Positions 43,192 to 53,159 of a DNA stretch of 64,000 nt are shown piece by piece. Source of the stretch: Microvirga guangxiensis. Its GTDB lineage: Bacteria; Pseudomonadota; Alphaproteobacteria; Rhizobiales; Beijerinckiaceae. Under the pieces are notes generated by a model that was not told where the DNA came from, searched no databases, and was given only the letters and a program-made list of their open reading frames with translations. A program made the position numbers and the translations under genes. Location: positions 62,001 through 126,000 of the forward strand of contig NZ_FMVJ01000003.1 in NCBI RefSeq assembly GCF_900102135.1, in the 5' to 3' direction. Position 1 is the stretch's first letter; every line of letters begins with the position of its first letter.

Positions 43192-43446
43192 CTAAGCAAG
43201 CGAGGTCTGCCGCTTCAGGCGGGAGCGCATGAAGCCGATCACCGTCAGGACCAGCCATGCGGCCTGAGTCACGAAGGAGGGTAGGTTGAAGTCGAAAATC
43301 AGCGAGTAGAGGATCGCAATGGCGCCGGCACCGTTGAGCAGGGCGTAACGAGTATCCTCGACCTTCAAAATGCCCAGTTGCAGCAGCCCGTAGGCTGACA
43401 AATAAGCTGCAACCCCTATGAGCCCGACAGCATCAGCCACGCTCAT
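43192..43446 (-). CDS. Small membrane protein of the CBU_0592 type
   Basis: An 84-residue protein with three hydrophobic helices: GLIGVAAYLSAYGLLQLGIL, then YALLNGAGAIAILYSLIFDF and FVTQAAWLVLTVIGFMRSR. It resembles the CBU_0592 family of small integral membrane proteins, of unknown task. The ATG at 43446 gives MSVADAV; an ATG four codons upstream at 43458 is also in frame. It is transcribed with purH. Confidence 0.78.
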   Translation of the reverse strand: MSVADAVGLIGVAAYLSAYGLLQLGILKVEDTRYALLNGAGAIAILYSLIFDFNLPSFVTQAAWLVLTVIGFMRSRLKRQTSLA

Positions 43447-43586
43447 GAACGCCCCCATCGGATCTCAGGCGGATCCCGCTTCGCCCTCGATCACATTAAC
43501 TGAGGCCAAGCCGATTGAAATCCGCCTTTTAGCCTCAGGGTGCAGAAATTCTCACTCGCAAACAGCCCGCGGCCCGAGGTTCGCTC

Positions 43587-45386
43587 TCAGAGCAGTTCCT
43601 GCGTCATCTCTGCCGCTTGCGCCGGATTGAACGTGCGCGCCAGGCGCTCGAAGCGCCACTGGACGGAAGGGGTTTCGCTGGGGCGAAGGCGGAGCACGAT
43701 CTGCTCCGTGCGGCGCATGCCGTCGGGGGCCGCGAGAAACACGCTGTCTTCCACATGAGCCCCAACAGGGGTCGCGGTAAACTGCCAGGCCTCCTGGTTC
43801 GGCAGCACGAGCATCACGACCCGGCCGCCCTGTGCGCGGCTCGCCTTGATGCCGGGGGCAAGGTGAAAGCGGATGGTAGCCTCCGCCGAGGCGGCAATCG
43901 TGCCTTCGCCCCAGAAGACATCCTCGCCGCTAAGGCTGTTGCCCTTCGGGGCAAGCTGCAGCCGCCGCTCGTGGGTGAGGCCGAAGCGCTGGCGATAGCC
44001 GTCATGGCTGGCGGTAAGGATCTGGGCATGTTCCCGTTCGCTGCGCTCGGATGCGACCCTCTCGGGACCGTTGAGCACCACGGGTCCGATGCGGCGCTGG
44101 AGCCAGCGGGCGATCCGGCGATTGAACCAGTTGCCCCTGTCGCCCACCATCTGGCAGGACGAGATATCGTTGACCGAGGCCGTCGAGTGGGCGGCCGTGG
44201 AGCGCGATGCCTGGATGATCGTGTCGCCTGCGATCCGCGGCGTGCCGCAATTGACTACGATGCGCTGCAAGGCGCTGGAGAACTCGAAGGAGAGGCAGCC
44301 CGCTCCGGCTTCCGTGGAAAGGCCTGTCGGAGGCGGCGCGCCCACATCCACGACCAGCAGCGTGCGACCCGCTTCCATGCGCTCGTAGCCCGAATGTGGC
44401 GCGTGCTGGATCGGCTGGCTGCGCATGTCGTCATAGGTGAGCAGCGTCGCGAGATGGTCGGCCGCCGTCACGCCCATGCCGTTGAAATGCGAGAGAGTGC
44501 CGTCGCCGTGGCGGAACAGGCGCACCATGGGCAGCATGCGGTCGATGGCGTTGAGCAGCGCCTCGGGCGTATCGACCTCGCGGCTCGCGAACATCTGCCG
44601 CAAGGGCAAAAGATCGAACAGAAGATCGACCATGATGCGCGGATTGCGGCTTGCATGGCCGCCATCGGCGAGAATCTGGCGGTCGAGCTCGCGGGCCAGA
44701 AGACGGCTCGCGCGGCGCAGGTTGCGGTCGAGGCCTTCGCAGCACAGGCCTGCATAGCAGAGCGCAATCGCCGCCATCAGCTGCTGCTGCGGCAGGGCGC
44801 CGGAGCGCAGATGACGTTCGAGCTCGCGCACGTGCTGGCCGATGAGGCGCAGGAAACGTTGATAGAAGGCGTGGTCCGCACCTTCCAGGATCAGCGGCGA
44901 CTGGCTGATGAAGGACATGAGCCGACGCGCAATCACCTGCGTATCGCACGCGATATTCCTGTCGCCGAGTCTCGATGAGACGAATTCATCCACCAGCGAA
45001 CGCGCATTGGCCTGCGCCAGGGCCGTGCCGGCGGCGCGCAGGTGGCGCAGCCAGCCAAAGCCATAGAGCGCCTCCGCCCAGGCCTTGCTCGGCGGCGTGA
45101 AAGCGAAGGGGGAGCGTCCGCTCGTGGTGATCGCCCGGCCCGCGAAGGCGAAGAAGCCGGAATAGATGTCGGTGGCGATGGTGGGATCGGCCGTGCGCAG
45201 ATCCTGCGGCGCGAAGAGCAGCCGGGTCGGCATGGGCGCTCGCGCGAACACCTTGGACAAGCTCCAGACCGCTCCTCCACGCATGGCGCGGCCTGCCTCT
45301 TTCAAGGCAAGCTTGTACAGACGCCAGCGATCTGGCCCGAAATCCACCCGTGGCGCTCCTTTAGTCATGCTCGTCCGCGCCAGCAT
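43587..45386 (-). CDS. Heparinase II/III family protein
   Basis: A 599-residue protein. The N-terminal part is a helical alpha/alpha toroid (VDEFVSSRLGDRNIACDTQVIARRLMSF, then DGGHASRNPRIMVDLLFDLLPLRQMF) and the C-terminal part a beta-sandwich (from about residue 360: LVVDVGAPPPTGLSTEAGAGCLSFEFS). Both fit heparinase II/III. The alphaproteobacterial version beside purH and rsmB has no demonstrated substrate and lacks a signal peptide, so a cytoplasmic or peptidoglycan-derived oligosaccharide role is speculative. AGGA precedes the ATG at 45386; ATG 45368 and TTG 45449 are alternatives. Confidence 0.82.
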   Translation of the reverse strand: MLARTSMTKGAPRVDFGPDRWRLYKLALKEAGRAMRGGAVWSLSKVFARAPMPTRLLFAPQDLRTADPTIATDIYSGFFAFAGRAITTSGRSPFAFTPPSKAWAEALYGFGWLRHLRAAGTALAQANARSLVDEFVSSRLGDRNIACDTQVIARRLMSFISQSPLILEGADHAFYQRFLRLIGQHVRELERHLRSGALPQQQLMAAIALCYAGLCCEGLDRNLRRASRLLARELDRQILADGGHASRNPRIMVDLLFDLLPLRQMFASREVDTPEALLNAIDRMLPMVRLFRHGDGTLSHFNGMGVTAADHLATLLTYDDMRSQPIQHAPHSGYERMEAGRTLLVVDVGAPPPTGLSTEAGAGCLSFEFSSALQRIVVNCGTPRIAGDTIIQASRSTAAHSTASVNDISSCQMVGDRGNWFNRRIARWLQRRIGPVVLNGPERVASERSEREHAQILTASHDGYRQRFGLTHERRLQLAPKGNSLSGEDVFWGEGTIAASAEATIRFHLAPGIKASRAQGGRVVMLVLPNQEAWQFTATPVGAHVEDSVFLAAPDGMRRTEQIVLRLRPSETPSVQWRFERLARTFNPAQAAEMTQELL

Positions 45387-45500
45387 AGAGGGGAGTTCCT
45401 GCTGACTGGTTAACAACGTGTAAGCATGGGGTGTTGTGACCGATTTCAACAGAAACGGGCTGCCGTCGATGGCTTAATGGATGCAGGCGATGGTGCATGG

Positions 45501-45523
45501 TCCCCCTCCTCTGCGGGGAGGGG
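45501..45523. repeat. Single arm of the G/C palindrome family
   Basis: CCCCCTCC TCTGC GGGGAGGGGG is one stem of the large repeats at 4876, 7892 and 55850 without the second arm. It lies after the stop of rsmB (minus strand) and ahead of the heparinase gene, so it could end or slow transcription there. Confidence 0.45.
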
Positions 45524-45536
45524 GTAGGTCATGCTG

Positions 45537-46847
45537 TCAGGCGGCTTTCACGAAGCGTGCGATGAAGAAACCGTCGAGGCCGCCGCGCTCATGTTCGCTC
45601 GACACGAGATAACAAGGCAGGGTGCGCACATCGCCTTCAGGCGTGAGGCATTCGGCAAGACCGCCGATTTCATCCGCCGAGATCGGTTGGCGCTTGAAGT
45701 CAGGATGACGAGAGAGGAATTCCGTTGCCTGCCGTTCCCCTTCCTCGGCTTCGAGCGAACAGGTGCAATAGACGAGGCGGCCGCCGGGCTTGAGCAGGTG
45801 TGCCGCCTTGTCGAGAAGGCGCGTCTGCAGCCCTGCGAGCTTGCGGATGTCCTCCTCGGCTTTGGTCCAGGCCACATCCGGATGACGGCGGATCGTGCCG
45901 GTGGCGGAACAGGGTGCATCGAGAAGAATCGCATCGAAGGGCGCTTCATCGAGCTTTTCCGCATCGATGGCGCGGGTTTCCGCCTTGAGGTCGAGACGCG
46001 CGAGATTCTCTTCCAGACGCTTCAGGCGCTTGGCCGAGCGATCCACAGCCAGAACCTCGGCTCCCGCTGCGGCGAGTTGCGCTGTCTTGCCGCCGGGCGC
46101 GGCGCACAGATCCGCGATGCGCTCGCCGGGCTTTGCCTGCAGCAGGCGGGCGGGCAATGCGGCGGCGGCGTCCTGCACCCACCATGCGCCTTCATCGAAG
46201 CCGGGCAGGTCGCGGATCGCGGTGCGCTCCACGAGGCGGATGCTGCCGGTGGGCAAAAGAACACCGCCCAGACGCTCGGCCCAATCCTTCGCATTCTCCT
46301 TCACGGAGAGATCGACGGAAGCCATGGAGCGGTGCGCTTCCGCGATCTTAGCCGCAAGCGCCTCGCCGTATTGCTTCACCCAGCGCTCTTCGAGCCAGGT
46401 AGGCGTGTCGAGCCAAGATTCCTGAGCGCCAAGGATCATGTCGCGCTCGCGGGCCACGCGCCGCAGCACCGCGTTGATGAAGCCGCCTGCATGATGAAGC
46501 TTCGGGTCTTCCTGGGCCAGCCGCACCGCGCTGTCGACAGCGGCATGGTCGGGAATGTCGAGGAACAGGATCTGCGCGGCGCCGATGGCGAGAAGATGCA
46601 GAAGGCGTTCGTCCTTCGGATCCCGGTTGAGGCGCTCGTTGAGAGCGCGTCCCAGGGTGCCGAGGCGACGGAAGGTGACGATGGCGATGGCTCGCGCCAG
46701 AGCCTCGTCTCTCGCGGAAAGGTTTTCCTTCGGCGACAGCTCGTCCAGCACGTCATCGAGCGGCACGCGCCGCTTCATGGTTTCCGCTACTGCCATCCAG
46801 GCAAGGCGGCGGGGGCCGAGGCCTGCCTGTTCGTCCGATTGATTCAA
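45537..46847 (-). CDS. rsmB: RsmB, 16S rRNA m5C967 methyltransferase
   Basis: A 436-residue enzyme with an NusB-like N-terminal domain (residues 10-150) and an SAM methyltransferase domain with motif DLCAAPGGKT. The two cysteines of the m5C mechanism are in LLDAPCSATG and VYCTCSLEAEEG. It methylates cytosine 967 of 16S rRNA. The start is uncertain: TTG 46847 keeps GLGPRRLAWMAVAETMKRRVPLD, conserved in relatives, while ATG 46796 loses it. It is followed by the heparinase gene and preceded, six bases away, by htpX. Confidence 0.92.
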   Translation of the reverse strand: MNQSDEQAGLGPRRLAWMAVAETMKRRVPLDDVLDELSPKENLSARDEALARAIAIVTFRRLGTLGRALNERLNRDPKDERLLHLLAIGAAQILFLDIPDHAAVDSAVRLAQEDPKLHHAGGFINAVLRRVARERDMILGAQESWLDTPTWLEERWVKQYGEALAAKIAEAHRSMASVDLSVKENAKDWAERLGGVLLPTGSIRLVERTAIRDLPGFDEGAWWVQDAAAALPARLLQAKPGERIADLCAAPGGKTAQLAAAGAEVLAVDRSAKRLKRLEENLARLDLKAETRAIDAEKLDEAPFDAILLDAPCSATGTIRRHPDVAWTKAEEDIRKLAGLQTRLLDKAAHLLKPGGRLVYCTCSLEAEEGERQATEFLSRHPDFKRQPISADEIGGLAECLTPEGDVRTLPCYLVSSEHERGGLDGFFIARFVKAA

Positions 46848-46852
46848 AATAC

Positions 46853-47773
46853 TTAACCCCAGGGTCCGCGGCGGGGCGGCTGGCCCCAGGGACTGGTTGA
46901 AGATTGCGCGAAGAAGCCGGGTTGCGGCGCCGTTCCCATCTCCTGCGCCAAAGCATGGAGCGCCGCAATCCTGTTTTCCGTCGCCGGGTGGGTGGAAAAC
47001 AGATTATCCATGCCATGCCCGGACAGCGGATTGATGATGAAGAGGGGCGCGGTGGCGGGATGGCGTTCCGCATCCATGTTGGGCACATGGGCCACGCCGC
47101 CCGCGATCTTCGCCAGCGCGGAAGCCAGCGCCATGGGCTGGCCGCAGATCTCCGCACCCATCTTGTCGGCGTCATATTCCCGTGAGCGGCTGATCGCCAT
47201 CTGGATGATCATGGCGGCGATCGGCGCAATCAGCGCGGTGGCGATCATCACGATGGGATTCGGCCTGTCGTCGCCACGCCCGCCGAACAGAAATCCGAAC
47301 TGGGCCAGCGTCGCAATGGCACCGGCAATGGTGGCGCTCACCGTCATGATCAGCGTGTCGCGGTTCTTGATATGGGCGAGCTCGTGAGCCATCACGCCCG
47401 CCACTTCATCCCGCGAGAGCATGTCGAGAAGGCCTGTGGTGGCGGCAACCGCCGAATTCTCCGGGTTGCGTCCGGTCGCGAACGCATTGGGCTGCGGATT
47501 CTCGATGATGTAGACCCGCGGCATGGGAAGCCCTGCATTCTGGGCGAGATCCCGCACCATATGGACGAGCTCGGGCGCGGTTCGCTCATCGACCTCAACA
47601 GCATGGTGGGCGGCAAGCGCCAGCCGGTCGGAGTTCCAGTAGGCAAAAAGGTTGGTGGCCAGGCCGAGGCCAAGAGCGATCATCATGCCGGATGCGCCGC
47701 CCAGCATATAGCCGACAACGCCGAACAGGGCCATGAGGGCCGCCAGCAGCATACCGGTCTTGACGGTGTTCAT
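46853..47773 (-). CDS. htpX: HtpX zinc metalloprotease
   Basis: A 306-residue inner-membrane protease. HELAH (130-134) gives the zinc ligands and catalytic glutamate, with the third ligand expected in [13 protein letters not shown] near residue 206. Two N-terminal and two central membrane helices are visible. HtpX works with FtsH in removing damaged membrane proteins. The ATG at 47773 is used rather than a TTG 21 bases earlier. The C-terminal tail is Pro/Gly-rich ([16 protein letters not shown]). It is divergent from the DUF1674 gene and 5' to rsmB. Confidence 0.95.
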   Translation of the reverse strand: MNTVKTGMLLAALMALFGVVGYMLGGASGMMIALGLGLATNLFAYWNSDRLALAAHHAVEVDERTAPELVHMVRDLAQNAGLPMPRVYIIENPQPNAFATGRNPENSAVAATTGLLDMLSRDEVAGVMAHELAHIKNRDTLIMTVSATIAGAIATLAQFGFLFGGRGDDRPNPIVMIATALIAPIAAMIIQMAISRSREYDADKMGAEICGQPMALASALAKIAGGVAHVPNMDAERHPATAPLFIINPLSGHGMDNLFSTHPATENRIAALHALAQEMGTAPQPGFFAQSSTSPWGQPPRRGPWG

Positions 47774-47912
47774 CGGGGTCTCCACCTCGAACAAGGATTC
47801 ACTCGTTTGATCCTTATGTGGGAACGGTCCAGCTCTCTACCAAGAGTATCGCAACGGCAGCCGCGCTGCCTTGCCTCTCCCATCGGGAGCACAGACCTGA
47901 TAAAGGCTTCTC

Positions 47913-48149
47913 ATGAGCACCGACGACACCCGGCCGACCTTGTCTGCACCTGCCCTCGAAGGGGCCGCACCCAGAAAACCTCTCTCGCCCGCAGCTCAGC
48001 GGGCTCTGGAGGAGGCCGCCCAGCGGCGCAGGGAAATCGACGCCAAGGCGGCGGAGATCGCCAAGGAGAAGGAGCTTCAGGGCCGCGGCGGCCTGGAGCC
48101 CGTGCGCTACGACGACTGGGAGGTGAAAGGCCTCGCCAGCGACTTTTAA
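47913..48149 (+). CDS. DUF1674 / succinate dehydrogenase assembly factor 4-like protein
   Basis: A 78-residue protein. The tail GRGGLEPVRYDDWEVKGLASDF is the DUF1674 signature shared with mitochondrial SDHAF4, which aids assembly of flavinylated SdhA. The N-terminal 50 residues are Ala/Glu-rich and likely disordered or helical. Bacterial members are presumed to have the same chaperone role. It lies between htpX (divergent) and the CFA synthase gene. Confidence 0.9.
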   Translation: MSTDDTRPTLSAPALEGAAPRKPLSPAAQRALEEAAQRRREIDAKAAEIAKEKELQGRGGLEPVRYDDWEVKGLASDF

Positions 48150-48236
48150 ACGGCTCTCTTCCCGGAAACGATTGTCTCAGGCCACACCCCCGCTTAGTGT
48201 CCTCCGCAATGACGAAGCACCAAAGGTAGTGGGGTG

Positions 48237-49535
48237 ATGAGCGGGGCAGAGCGGCTCAGGCTTTTCCGGGATCTTCTGGAGGACGCGCACAAGGCGCTCG
48301 ACCTGCAATTCGGCTTCGAATTGTGGGACGGCTCCACGGTTCCTGCCGACCTGCCGTCCTATGCCATGCGTCTCGCCATCCGGCACGAGAACGTGGTGGC
48401 AAGCCTCGTCCGCCGCCCGACTCTGGACACGGCGCTCAATGCCTATGTGTCGGGCCTGTTGGAACTGAAGAACGGCACCATCTTCGATCTCGCCGCCCAG
48501 CGTCCGCAGAAGGCCGGGCGTCGTCTTCGCGGGTTGAGCAAGGTCAAGGCGCTGAAGACCGCCTATCATTTCCTGCGCGCGCCCGCCGACATGCCGCGCC
48601 CGCTTGCCCGCGTCGAGGAGAACCCGAAGGCGCGGGAGGGAAAGCCCCAGACCAACAAGAAGAACGTCGCCTATCACTACGACGTGTCAAACGCGTTCTA
48701 CGGCCTCTTCCTCGATCCGGAGATGGTCTATACCTGCGCCTACTTCCAGCCGGATTGGCACGACGATCTCGCCCGCGCGCAATTCGACAAGCTCGACATG
48801 ATCTGCCGCAAGCTGCGGCTGAAACCGGGCGAGCGCTTCCTCGATATCGGCTGCGGCTGGGGCGCGCTGGTCTGCCATGCGGCGCAGCATTACGGCGTGA
48901 AGGCCACCGGCGTGACGCTCGCCGAGGAGCAGGCGAAGCTCGCCCGCGAGAAGGTGGCGCGGCTGGGATTGCAGGACCGCGTCGAGATTCTCGTGAAGGA
49001 CTTCACGCAGATGGAGGGCGAGTTCGACAAGATCTCCTCCATCGGCATGTTCGAGCATGTGGGCATCAGGAATCATCCCACTTATTTCCGCTCGGTGCAT
49101 CGCCTGCTTCGTCCGCGCGGGCTTTACCTTCATCACACCATCGCGCGGCGCGCGAAGAAGAGCGAGCGGGCCTTCCGCAAGCTCAAGCCCGAATACAAGG
49201 CGCTCACCCGCTATATCTTCCCCGGAGGCGAGCTCGATCACCTCGGCATGTCGATCGCCAATCTCGAGCGCTTCGGCTTCGAGGTGCACGACGTGGAAGG
49301 CTGGCGCGAGCATTACCAGCGCACCACGCGCCTGTGGTGGGAGAACCTGAATGCGAGGCGGAAGGAGGCCGAGGCCATGGTGGGCAAGGAGAAGACCCGC
49401 ATGTGGCTTCTCTACCTGGCTGGCTGCTCCCTTGCCTTCGAGCGTGCGGCGGTGGGCGTGAACCAGACCCTCGTCTCCAAGCGCACGCGCGGCCCCTCGG
49501 GCCTGCCGCCGTCGCGGGCGGATCTCTACGCCTAG
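48237..49535 (+). CDS. cfa: Cyclopropane-fatty-acyl-phospholipid synthase
   Basis: A 432-residue SAM-dependent enzyme. The SAM loop FLDIGCGWGALVCHAA lies near residue 201, after YHYDVSNAFYGLFLDPEMVYTCAYF, which is the family's substrate-site block. The bicarbonate-site glutamate is expected in IGMFEHVG, and the C-terminal part has VEGWREHYQRTTRLWWENL. It adds a methylene to unsaturated acyl chains of membrane lipids. The ATG at 48237 follows a GTG in frame. A terminator follows the gene. Confidence 0.95.
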   Translation: MSGAERLRLFRDLLEDAHKALDLQFGFELWDGSTVPADLPSYAMRLAIRHENVVASLVRRPTLDTALNAYVSGLLELKNGTIFDLAAQRPQKAGRRLRGLSKVKALKTAYHFLRAPADMPRPLARVEENPKAREGKPQTNKKNVAYHYDVSNAFYGLFLDPEMVYTCAYFQPDWHDDLARAQFDKLDMICRKLRLKPGERFLDIGCGWGALVCHAAQHYGVKATGVTLAEEQAKLAREKVARLGLQDRVEILVKDFTQMEGEFDKISSIGMFEHVGIRNHPTYFRSVHRLLRPRGLYLHHTIARRAKKSERAFRKLKPEYKALTRYIFPGGELDHLGMSIANLERFGFEVHDVEGWREHYQRTTRLWWENLNARRKEAEAMVGKEKTRMWLLYLAGCSLAFERAAVGVNQTLVSKRTRGPSGLPPSRADLYA

Positions 49536-49572
49536 AGCCGATTCCATTTGCATGGAACGGCTCTCTTCTTTG
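49535..49572 (+). terminator. Terminator of the cfa gene
   Basis: GAGCCG-A-TTCCAT pairs with ATGGAA-CGGCTC (12 pairs with one bulged A) around a four-base loop, followed by TCTTCTTTGT. It begins at the cfa stop codon. Confidence 0.75.
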
Positions 49573-49627
49573 TCATGCCGCATTTTTTGACGGCGAACCG
49601 GATCCACTTCGCCGAAAAATGCTCTAG
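49571..49627. repeat. Dispersed AGAGCATTTTT-type intergenic element
   Basis: Read on the minus strand, TAGAGCATTTTTCGGCGAAGTGGATCCGGTTCGCCG is followed by TCAAAAAATGCGGCATGACA. GGCGAA/TTCGCC lie within it as short inverted arms. I recognise the wording as common in Hyphomicrobiales intergenic DNA. It separates cfa and the transpeptidase gene. Confidence 0.55.
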
Positions 49628-50121
49628 CGCGTCACCACCACCCGCGTGCCTACATTCACCCGGTTGTAGAGATCGACGATGTCCTCGTTGAGCATGCGGA
49701 TGCAGCCATACGAGGCATAGGTGCCAATGGAGCTGGGACGGTTGGTGCCGTGGATGGCGTATTCGTCGAGATTGAGAGTGAGCGCCCGCGCGCCCATGGG
49801 ATTGTTCGGCGCCCCGCCCGGGATCACGTCGGGCAGGCGGGGGTTGTCGCGCTTGACCTCTGCTGGCGGCGCCCAGGCGGGCTTCATGTATTTGCCGTCG
49901 ATCTGCGCCTCGCCGAACCATTGCTTGCCGGGTTTTCCGACCGCCACGCGATAGCGCAGGGCCGTCCCGTCGCCGCGCACGTAGTAGAGCCGCCGCTCGC
50001 CCGTCTTGATGACGATGGTGCCGGGCGAGATGCTTTCCTGAAACGGCACGACCTCGCGGGCGAATGCGTCCGGGGTGGCAAGGGTGAAGGCGGCCAAGGC
50101 GATGGCGATCCGCGCGATCAT
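49624..50121 (-). CDS. L,D-transpeptidase (YkuD domain), exported
   Basis: A 165-residue protein with a signal peptide (residues 1-21, ending DAFA) and a YkuD domain. The catalytic histidine is His124 in YAIHGTNRPSS and the nucleophile is Cys140 in TYASYGCIRM, followed by Arg142. It makes 3-3 cross-links in peptidoglycan or attaches proteins to it; both occur in rhizobia, which use beta-barrel anchoring. The proteins of this size lack a peptidoglycan-binding domain. It converges with cfa across a repeat element. Confidence 0.92.
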   Translation of the reverse strand: MIARIAIALAAFTLATPDAFAREVVPFQESISPGTIVIKTGERRLYYVRGDGTALRYRVAVGKPGKQWFGEAQIDGKYMKPAWAPPAEVKRDNPRLPDVIPGGAPNNPMGARALTLNLDEYAIHGTNRPSSIGTYASYGCIRMLNEDIVDLYNRVNVGTRVVVTR

Positions 50122-50240
50122 GTGAAAACCCTCCTGCTGCTAGCGTGAGGGTGAGACGCAAAGGAAACGGTGACGGTTCCGAGGCTCCACGAAACGCATC
50201 GTACTGGAGGGCGTGAGCCGATCTGGCTCTCTAACGCTCT

Positions 50241-50357
50241 GCCTCATCCTGAGGAGGTTTGATGGTCTGAAAACGAGATGGCCGAGACGAGCTCGGCCAT
50301 GACGTGAAGAGTGTCTGGAACCATCCTGGGCTCCACAGCGCGGCCCCAGGATGACGC
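50241..50357. repeat. Intergenic palindromic repeat, CCTCATCCTGAGG type
   Basis: The left edge GCCTCATCCTGAGGAGG resembles that of 3067-3170; the right part reads CCATCCTGGG then CCCAGGATGAC. Between them a 9-base-pair hairpin ATGGCCGAG/CTCGGCCAT (50278-50300) lies in an arm. It fills the gap after the acs stop. Confidence 0.6.
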
Positions 50358-50365
50358 GCTCCGGA

Positions 50366-52324
50366 TCAGGCCGCCTGCGTGCGCTTGTTCTGCCTGTTGG
50401 TGATGAGGTCGTCGACCACGGCGGGGTCGGCGAGGGTCGAGGTGTCGCCCAGCGAGCCGAACTCGTCCTCGGCGATCTTGCGCAGGATGCGGCGCATGAT
50501 CTTGCCGGAGCGGGTCTTCGGCAGGCCGGGGGCGAACTGGATCAGGTCCGGCGAGGCGATCGGGCCGATTTCCTTGCGCACCCAGGCCACCAGCTCCTTG
50601 CGCAGCTCCTCCGTGGGCTGCTCGCCCGCCATCAGCGTCACGTAGGCGTAGATGCCCTGGCCCTTGATGTCGTGCGGATAGCCGACCACGGCGGCTTCCG
50701 ACACCTTCGGATGAGCCACGAGCGCGGATTCCACTTCCGCCGTGCCCATGCGGTGGCCGGACACGTTGATCACGTCGTCCACGCGGCCGGTGATCCAGTA
50801 ATAGCCGTCCGCATCGCGGCGGCAACCGTCGCCGGTGAAGTACTTGCCGGGATAGGTGGAGAAGTATGTCTGCACGAAGCGCTCATGGTCGCCATAGACC
50901 GTGCGCATCTGGCCCGGCCAGGAATCGGCGATCACGAGATTGCCTTCCGTTGCTCCCTCCTGCACGTTGCCTTCCGCATCCACGATCTGCGGCTTTACGC
51001 CGAAGAAGGGCCGTGTGGCCGATCCTGGCTTCAGCTTCGTCGCGCCGGGAAGCGGCGTGATGAGGATGCCGCCGGTTTCCGTTTGCCACCAGGTATCCAC
51101 GATGGGGCAGCGGCTGTCGCCGACCACGCGGTGGTACCATTCCCAGGCTTCCGGGTTGATCGGCTCGCCCACGGAGCCTAGCAGGCGCAGGGTCTTGCGC
51201 GAGGTCTTCTTCACCGGCTCCTCGCCCGCCTGCATGAGCGAGCGGATCGCGGTCGGCGCGGTGTAGAAGATGTTCACGTTGTGCTTGTCGATCACCTCCC
51301 AGAAGCGGGAGATCGACGGATAGGTGGGCACGCCCTCGAACATCAGCGTGGTCGCGCCGTTCGCGAGCGGTCCGTAGAGAATGTAGGAGTGGCCCGTCAC
51401 CCAGCCCACGTCGGCGGTGCACCAGTAGATGTCGCCGTCATGGTAGTCGAAGACGTATTGATGCGTCATCGCCGCATAGACGAGGTAGCCGCCGGTGGTG
51501 TGCAGCACGCCCTTCGGGGTGCCCGTCGAGCCGGAAGTGTAGAGGATGAAGAGCGGGTCCTCCGCGTTCATCTCCTCATAGGGACAATCGTCCGAGACCA
51601 GCCCGGCCGCCTCGTCGTAATACACGTCGCGGCCCGGCACCATGTTGACGGCGCCGCCCGTGCGGCGCACGACGAGCACATGGTCGACCACGCCCGCGCC
51701 GACGCGCTCGATGGCGGCATCGACATTGACCTTCAGCGGCACCTTGCGGCCGCCGCGCAGGCCCTCGTCGGCCGTGATGACGAAGGCGGATTTGGCGTCC
51801 TGAATGCGGCTTGCGAGCGAATCCGGCGAGAAGCCGCCGAAGACCACGGAATGGATCGCGCCGAGACGCGCGCAGGCCAGCATCGCATAGGCCGCTTCCG
51901 GGATCATCGGCATGTAGATCGTGACGCGGTCGCCCTTCTCGACGCCGCGATTGCGCATGATGTTGGCCATGCGGTTCACCTGCGCGTAGAGCTCGCGGTA
52001 GGTGATCTTTTTGGATTCGGACGGATCGTCGCCTTCCCAGATGATGGCGACCTGATCGCCGCGGGTGTGCAGATGCCTGTCGACGCAGTTATAGGCGACG
52101 TTGGTGACGCCGTCCTCGAACCAGCGGATCGAGACGTCGCCGGGCCCGAAATTGGTATTCTTGATCCGGGTCGGCTCCTTGAACCAGTGGATGCGCTTGG
52201 CTTCCTCGGCCCAAAACGCCTCCGGGTCCTTCACCGAGGCCTCGTATTTCGCGCGGTAGCCGGCGTCGTCCAGATAGGCACGGTGGGTCCATTCGGACGG
52301 CACGTCGTAGATCTTCTCTTCCAT
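50366..52324 (-). CDS. acs: Acetyl-CoA synthetase
   Basis: A 652-residue AMP-forming enzyme, normal length for Acs. Visible motifs are the A3 loop [11 protein letters not shown] near residue 265, TWWQTETGG near 415, the hinge [21 protein letters not shown] near 500, and the acetylated lysine in [11 protein letters not shown] near 610 (equivalent to Lys609). It makes acetyl-CoA from acetate, ATP and CoA, via acetyl-AMP. The start at 52324 gives [12 protein letters not shown], the family start. It stands alone on its strand. Confidence 0.97.
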   Translation of the reverse strand: MEEKIYDVPSEWTHRAYLDDAGYRAKYEASVKDPEAFWAEEAKRIHWFKEPTRIKNTNFGPGDVSIRWFEDGVTNVAYNCVDRHLHTRGDQVAIIWEGDDPSESKKITYRELYAQVNRMANIMRNRGVEKGDRVTIYMPMIPEAAYAMLACARLGAIHSVVFGGFSPDSLASRIQDAKSAFVITADEGLRGGRKVPLKVNVDAAIERVGAGVVDHVLVVRRTGGAVNMVPGRDVYYDEAAGLVSDDCPYEEMNAEDPLFILYTSGSTGTPKGVLHTTGGYLVYAAMTHQYVFDYHDGDIYWCTADVGWVTGHSYILYGPLANGATTLMFEGVPTYPSISRFWEVIDKHNVNIFYTAPTAIRSLMQAGEEPVKKTSRKTLRLLGSVGEPINPEAWEWYHRVVGDSRCPIVDTWWQTETGGILITPLPGATKLKPGSATRPFFGVKPQIVDAEGNVQEGATEGNLVIADSWPGQMRTVYGDHERFVQTYFSTYPGKYFTGDGCRRDADGYYWITGRVDDVINVSGHRMGTAEVESALVAHPKVSEAAVVGYPHDIKGQGIYAYVTLMAGEQPTEELRKELVAWVRKEIGPIASPDLIQFAPGLPKTRSGKIMRRILRKIAEDEFGSLGDTSTLADPAVVDDLITNRQNKRTQAA

Positions 52325-52534
52325 GACGTTTCTCCCAGACAGGTCGTTATGAGGTAATTAGGTCTAGGTTTACGGAAAGAGAGAGGGGTCGGGCAAGCGG
52401 TGCAGGGCTCGCACTTTGGTCGCTGCTACTTTTGGTGCGGTGCAGCATGGCTGCCTTAGAGATCTGAATGAAACTTCATTGCAAATCCGTCGGAGGACCC
52501 TAATCTTTGACCCCAGGAAGAAGGATGGGGGCTC

Positions 52535-53146
52535 ATGCGGCTTTTCGGCTTCGCGTTGTTCGTGTTGCTTCTGGTCTCAGAGCATTCGGTTTTTGCGGAA
52601 GCCCTCGATCCTTCACTCAAACTGGTCAGGGCCGCCAGGGCGCAGGTGGGCGTCACCGTTTCCTACAATCCGGCTTATGTGCGCCTGCCATATCCCGGCG
52701 GAGATGTTGCGCCTGAGCAGGGTGTCTGCACGGATGTGATCGTGCGGGCCTATCGCACCGCTTTGAGCATCGATCTGCAAAAGCTCGTGCATGAGGACAT
52801 GAAGTCGTCGTTCGCCCTCTATCCGAAGCAATGGGGGTTGAAGCGGCCCGATCCCAATATCGACCATCGGCGCGTGCCCAACCTTCAGACGCTCTTCCGG
52901 CGCAAGGGCGCATCATTGCCGGTGACAGCCGATCCGGCCGATTACCGGCCCGGGGATTTGGTCACGCAGATGCTGCCGGGAAACCTGCCCCATATCGCGA
53001 TCGTTTCCGACCGGCGCAGCGCCGACGGCAAAAGGCCGCTCGTGATTCACAACATCGGCGCGGGGACACGCGAGGAAGACGGGCTGTTCGCATTCCCTGT
53101 CACGGGCCATTATCGCTTCGCGCCAATCTCGTCATCTTCGCTCTGA
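52535..53146 (+). CDS. DUF1287 exported protein
   Basis: A 203-residue protein with a signal peptide (residues 1-21, ending VFAEA). The conserved core is GVCTDVIVRAYRTA (Cys near residue 69), then WGLKRPDPNIDHRRVPNL and GDLVTQMLPGNLPHIAIVSD. The Cys and His arrangement is like that of NlpC/P60 cysteine peptidases, so DUF1287 proteins such as E. coli YijF are suspected to cleave cell-wall peptides, without proof. It stands alone, with a 210-base gap before it that carries no clear promoter. Confidence 0.85.
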   Translation: MRLFGFALFVLLLVSEHSVFAEALDPSLKLVRAARAQVGVTVSYNPAYVRLPYPGGDVAPEQGVCTDVIVRAYRTALSIDLQKLVHEDMKSSFALYPKQWGLKRPDPNIDHRRVPNLQTLFRRKGASLPVTADPADYRPGDLVTQMLPGNLPHIAIVSDRRSADGKRPLVIHNIGAGTREEDGLFAFPVTGHYRFAPISSSSL

Positions 53147-53159
53147 GGGCGAGAACCGG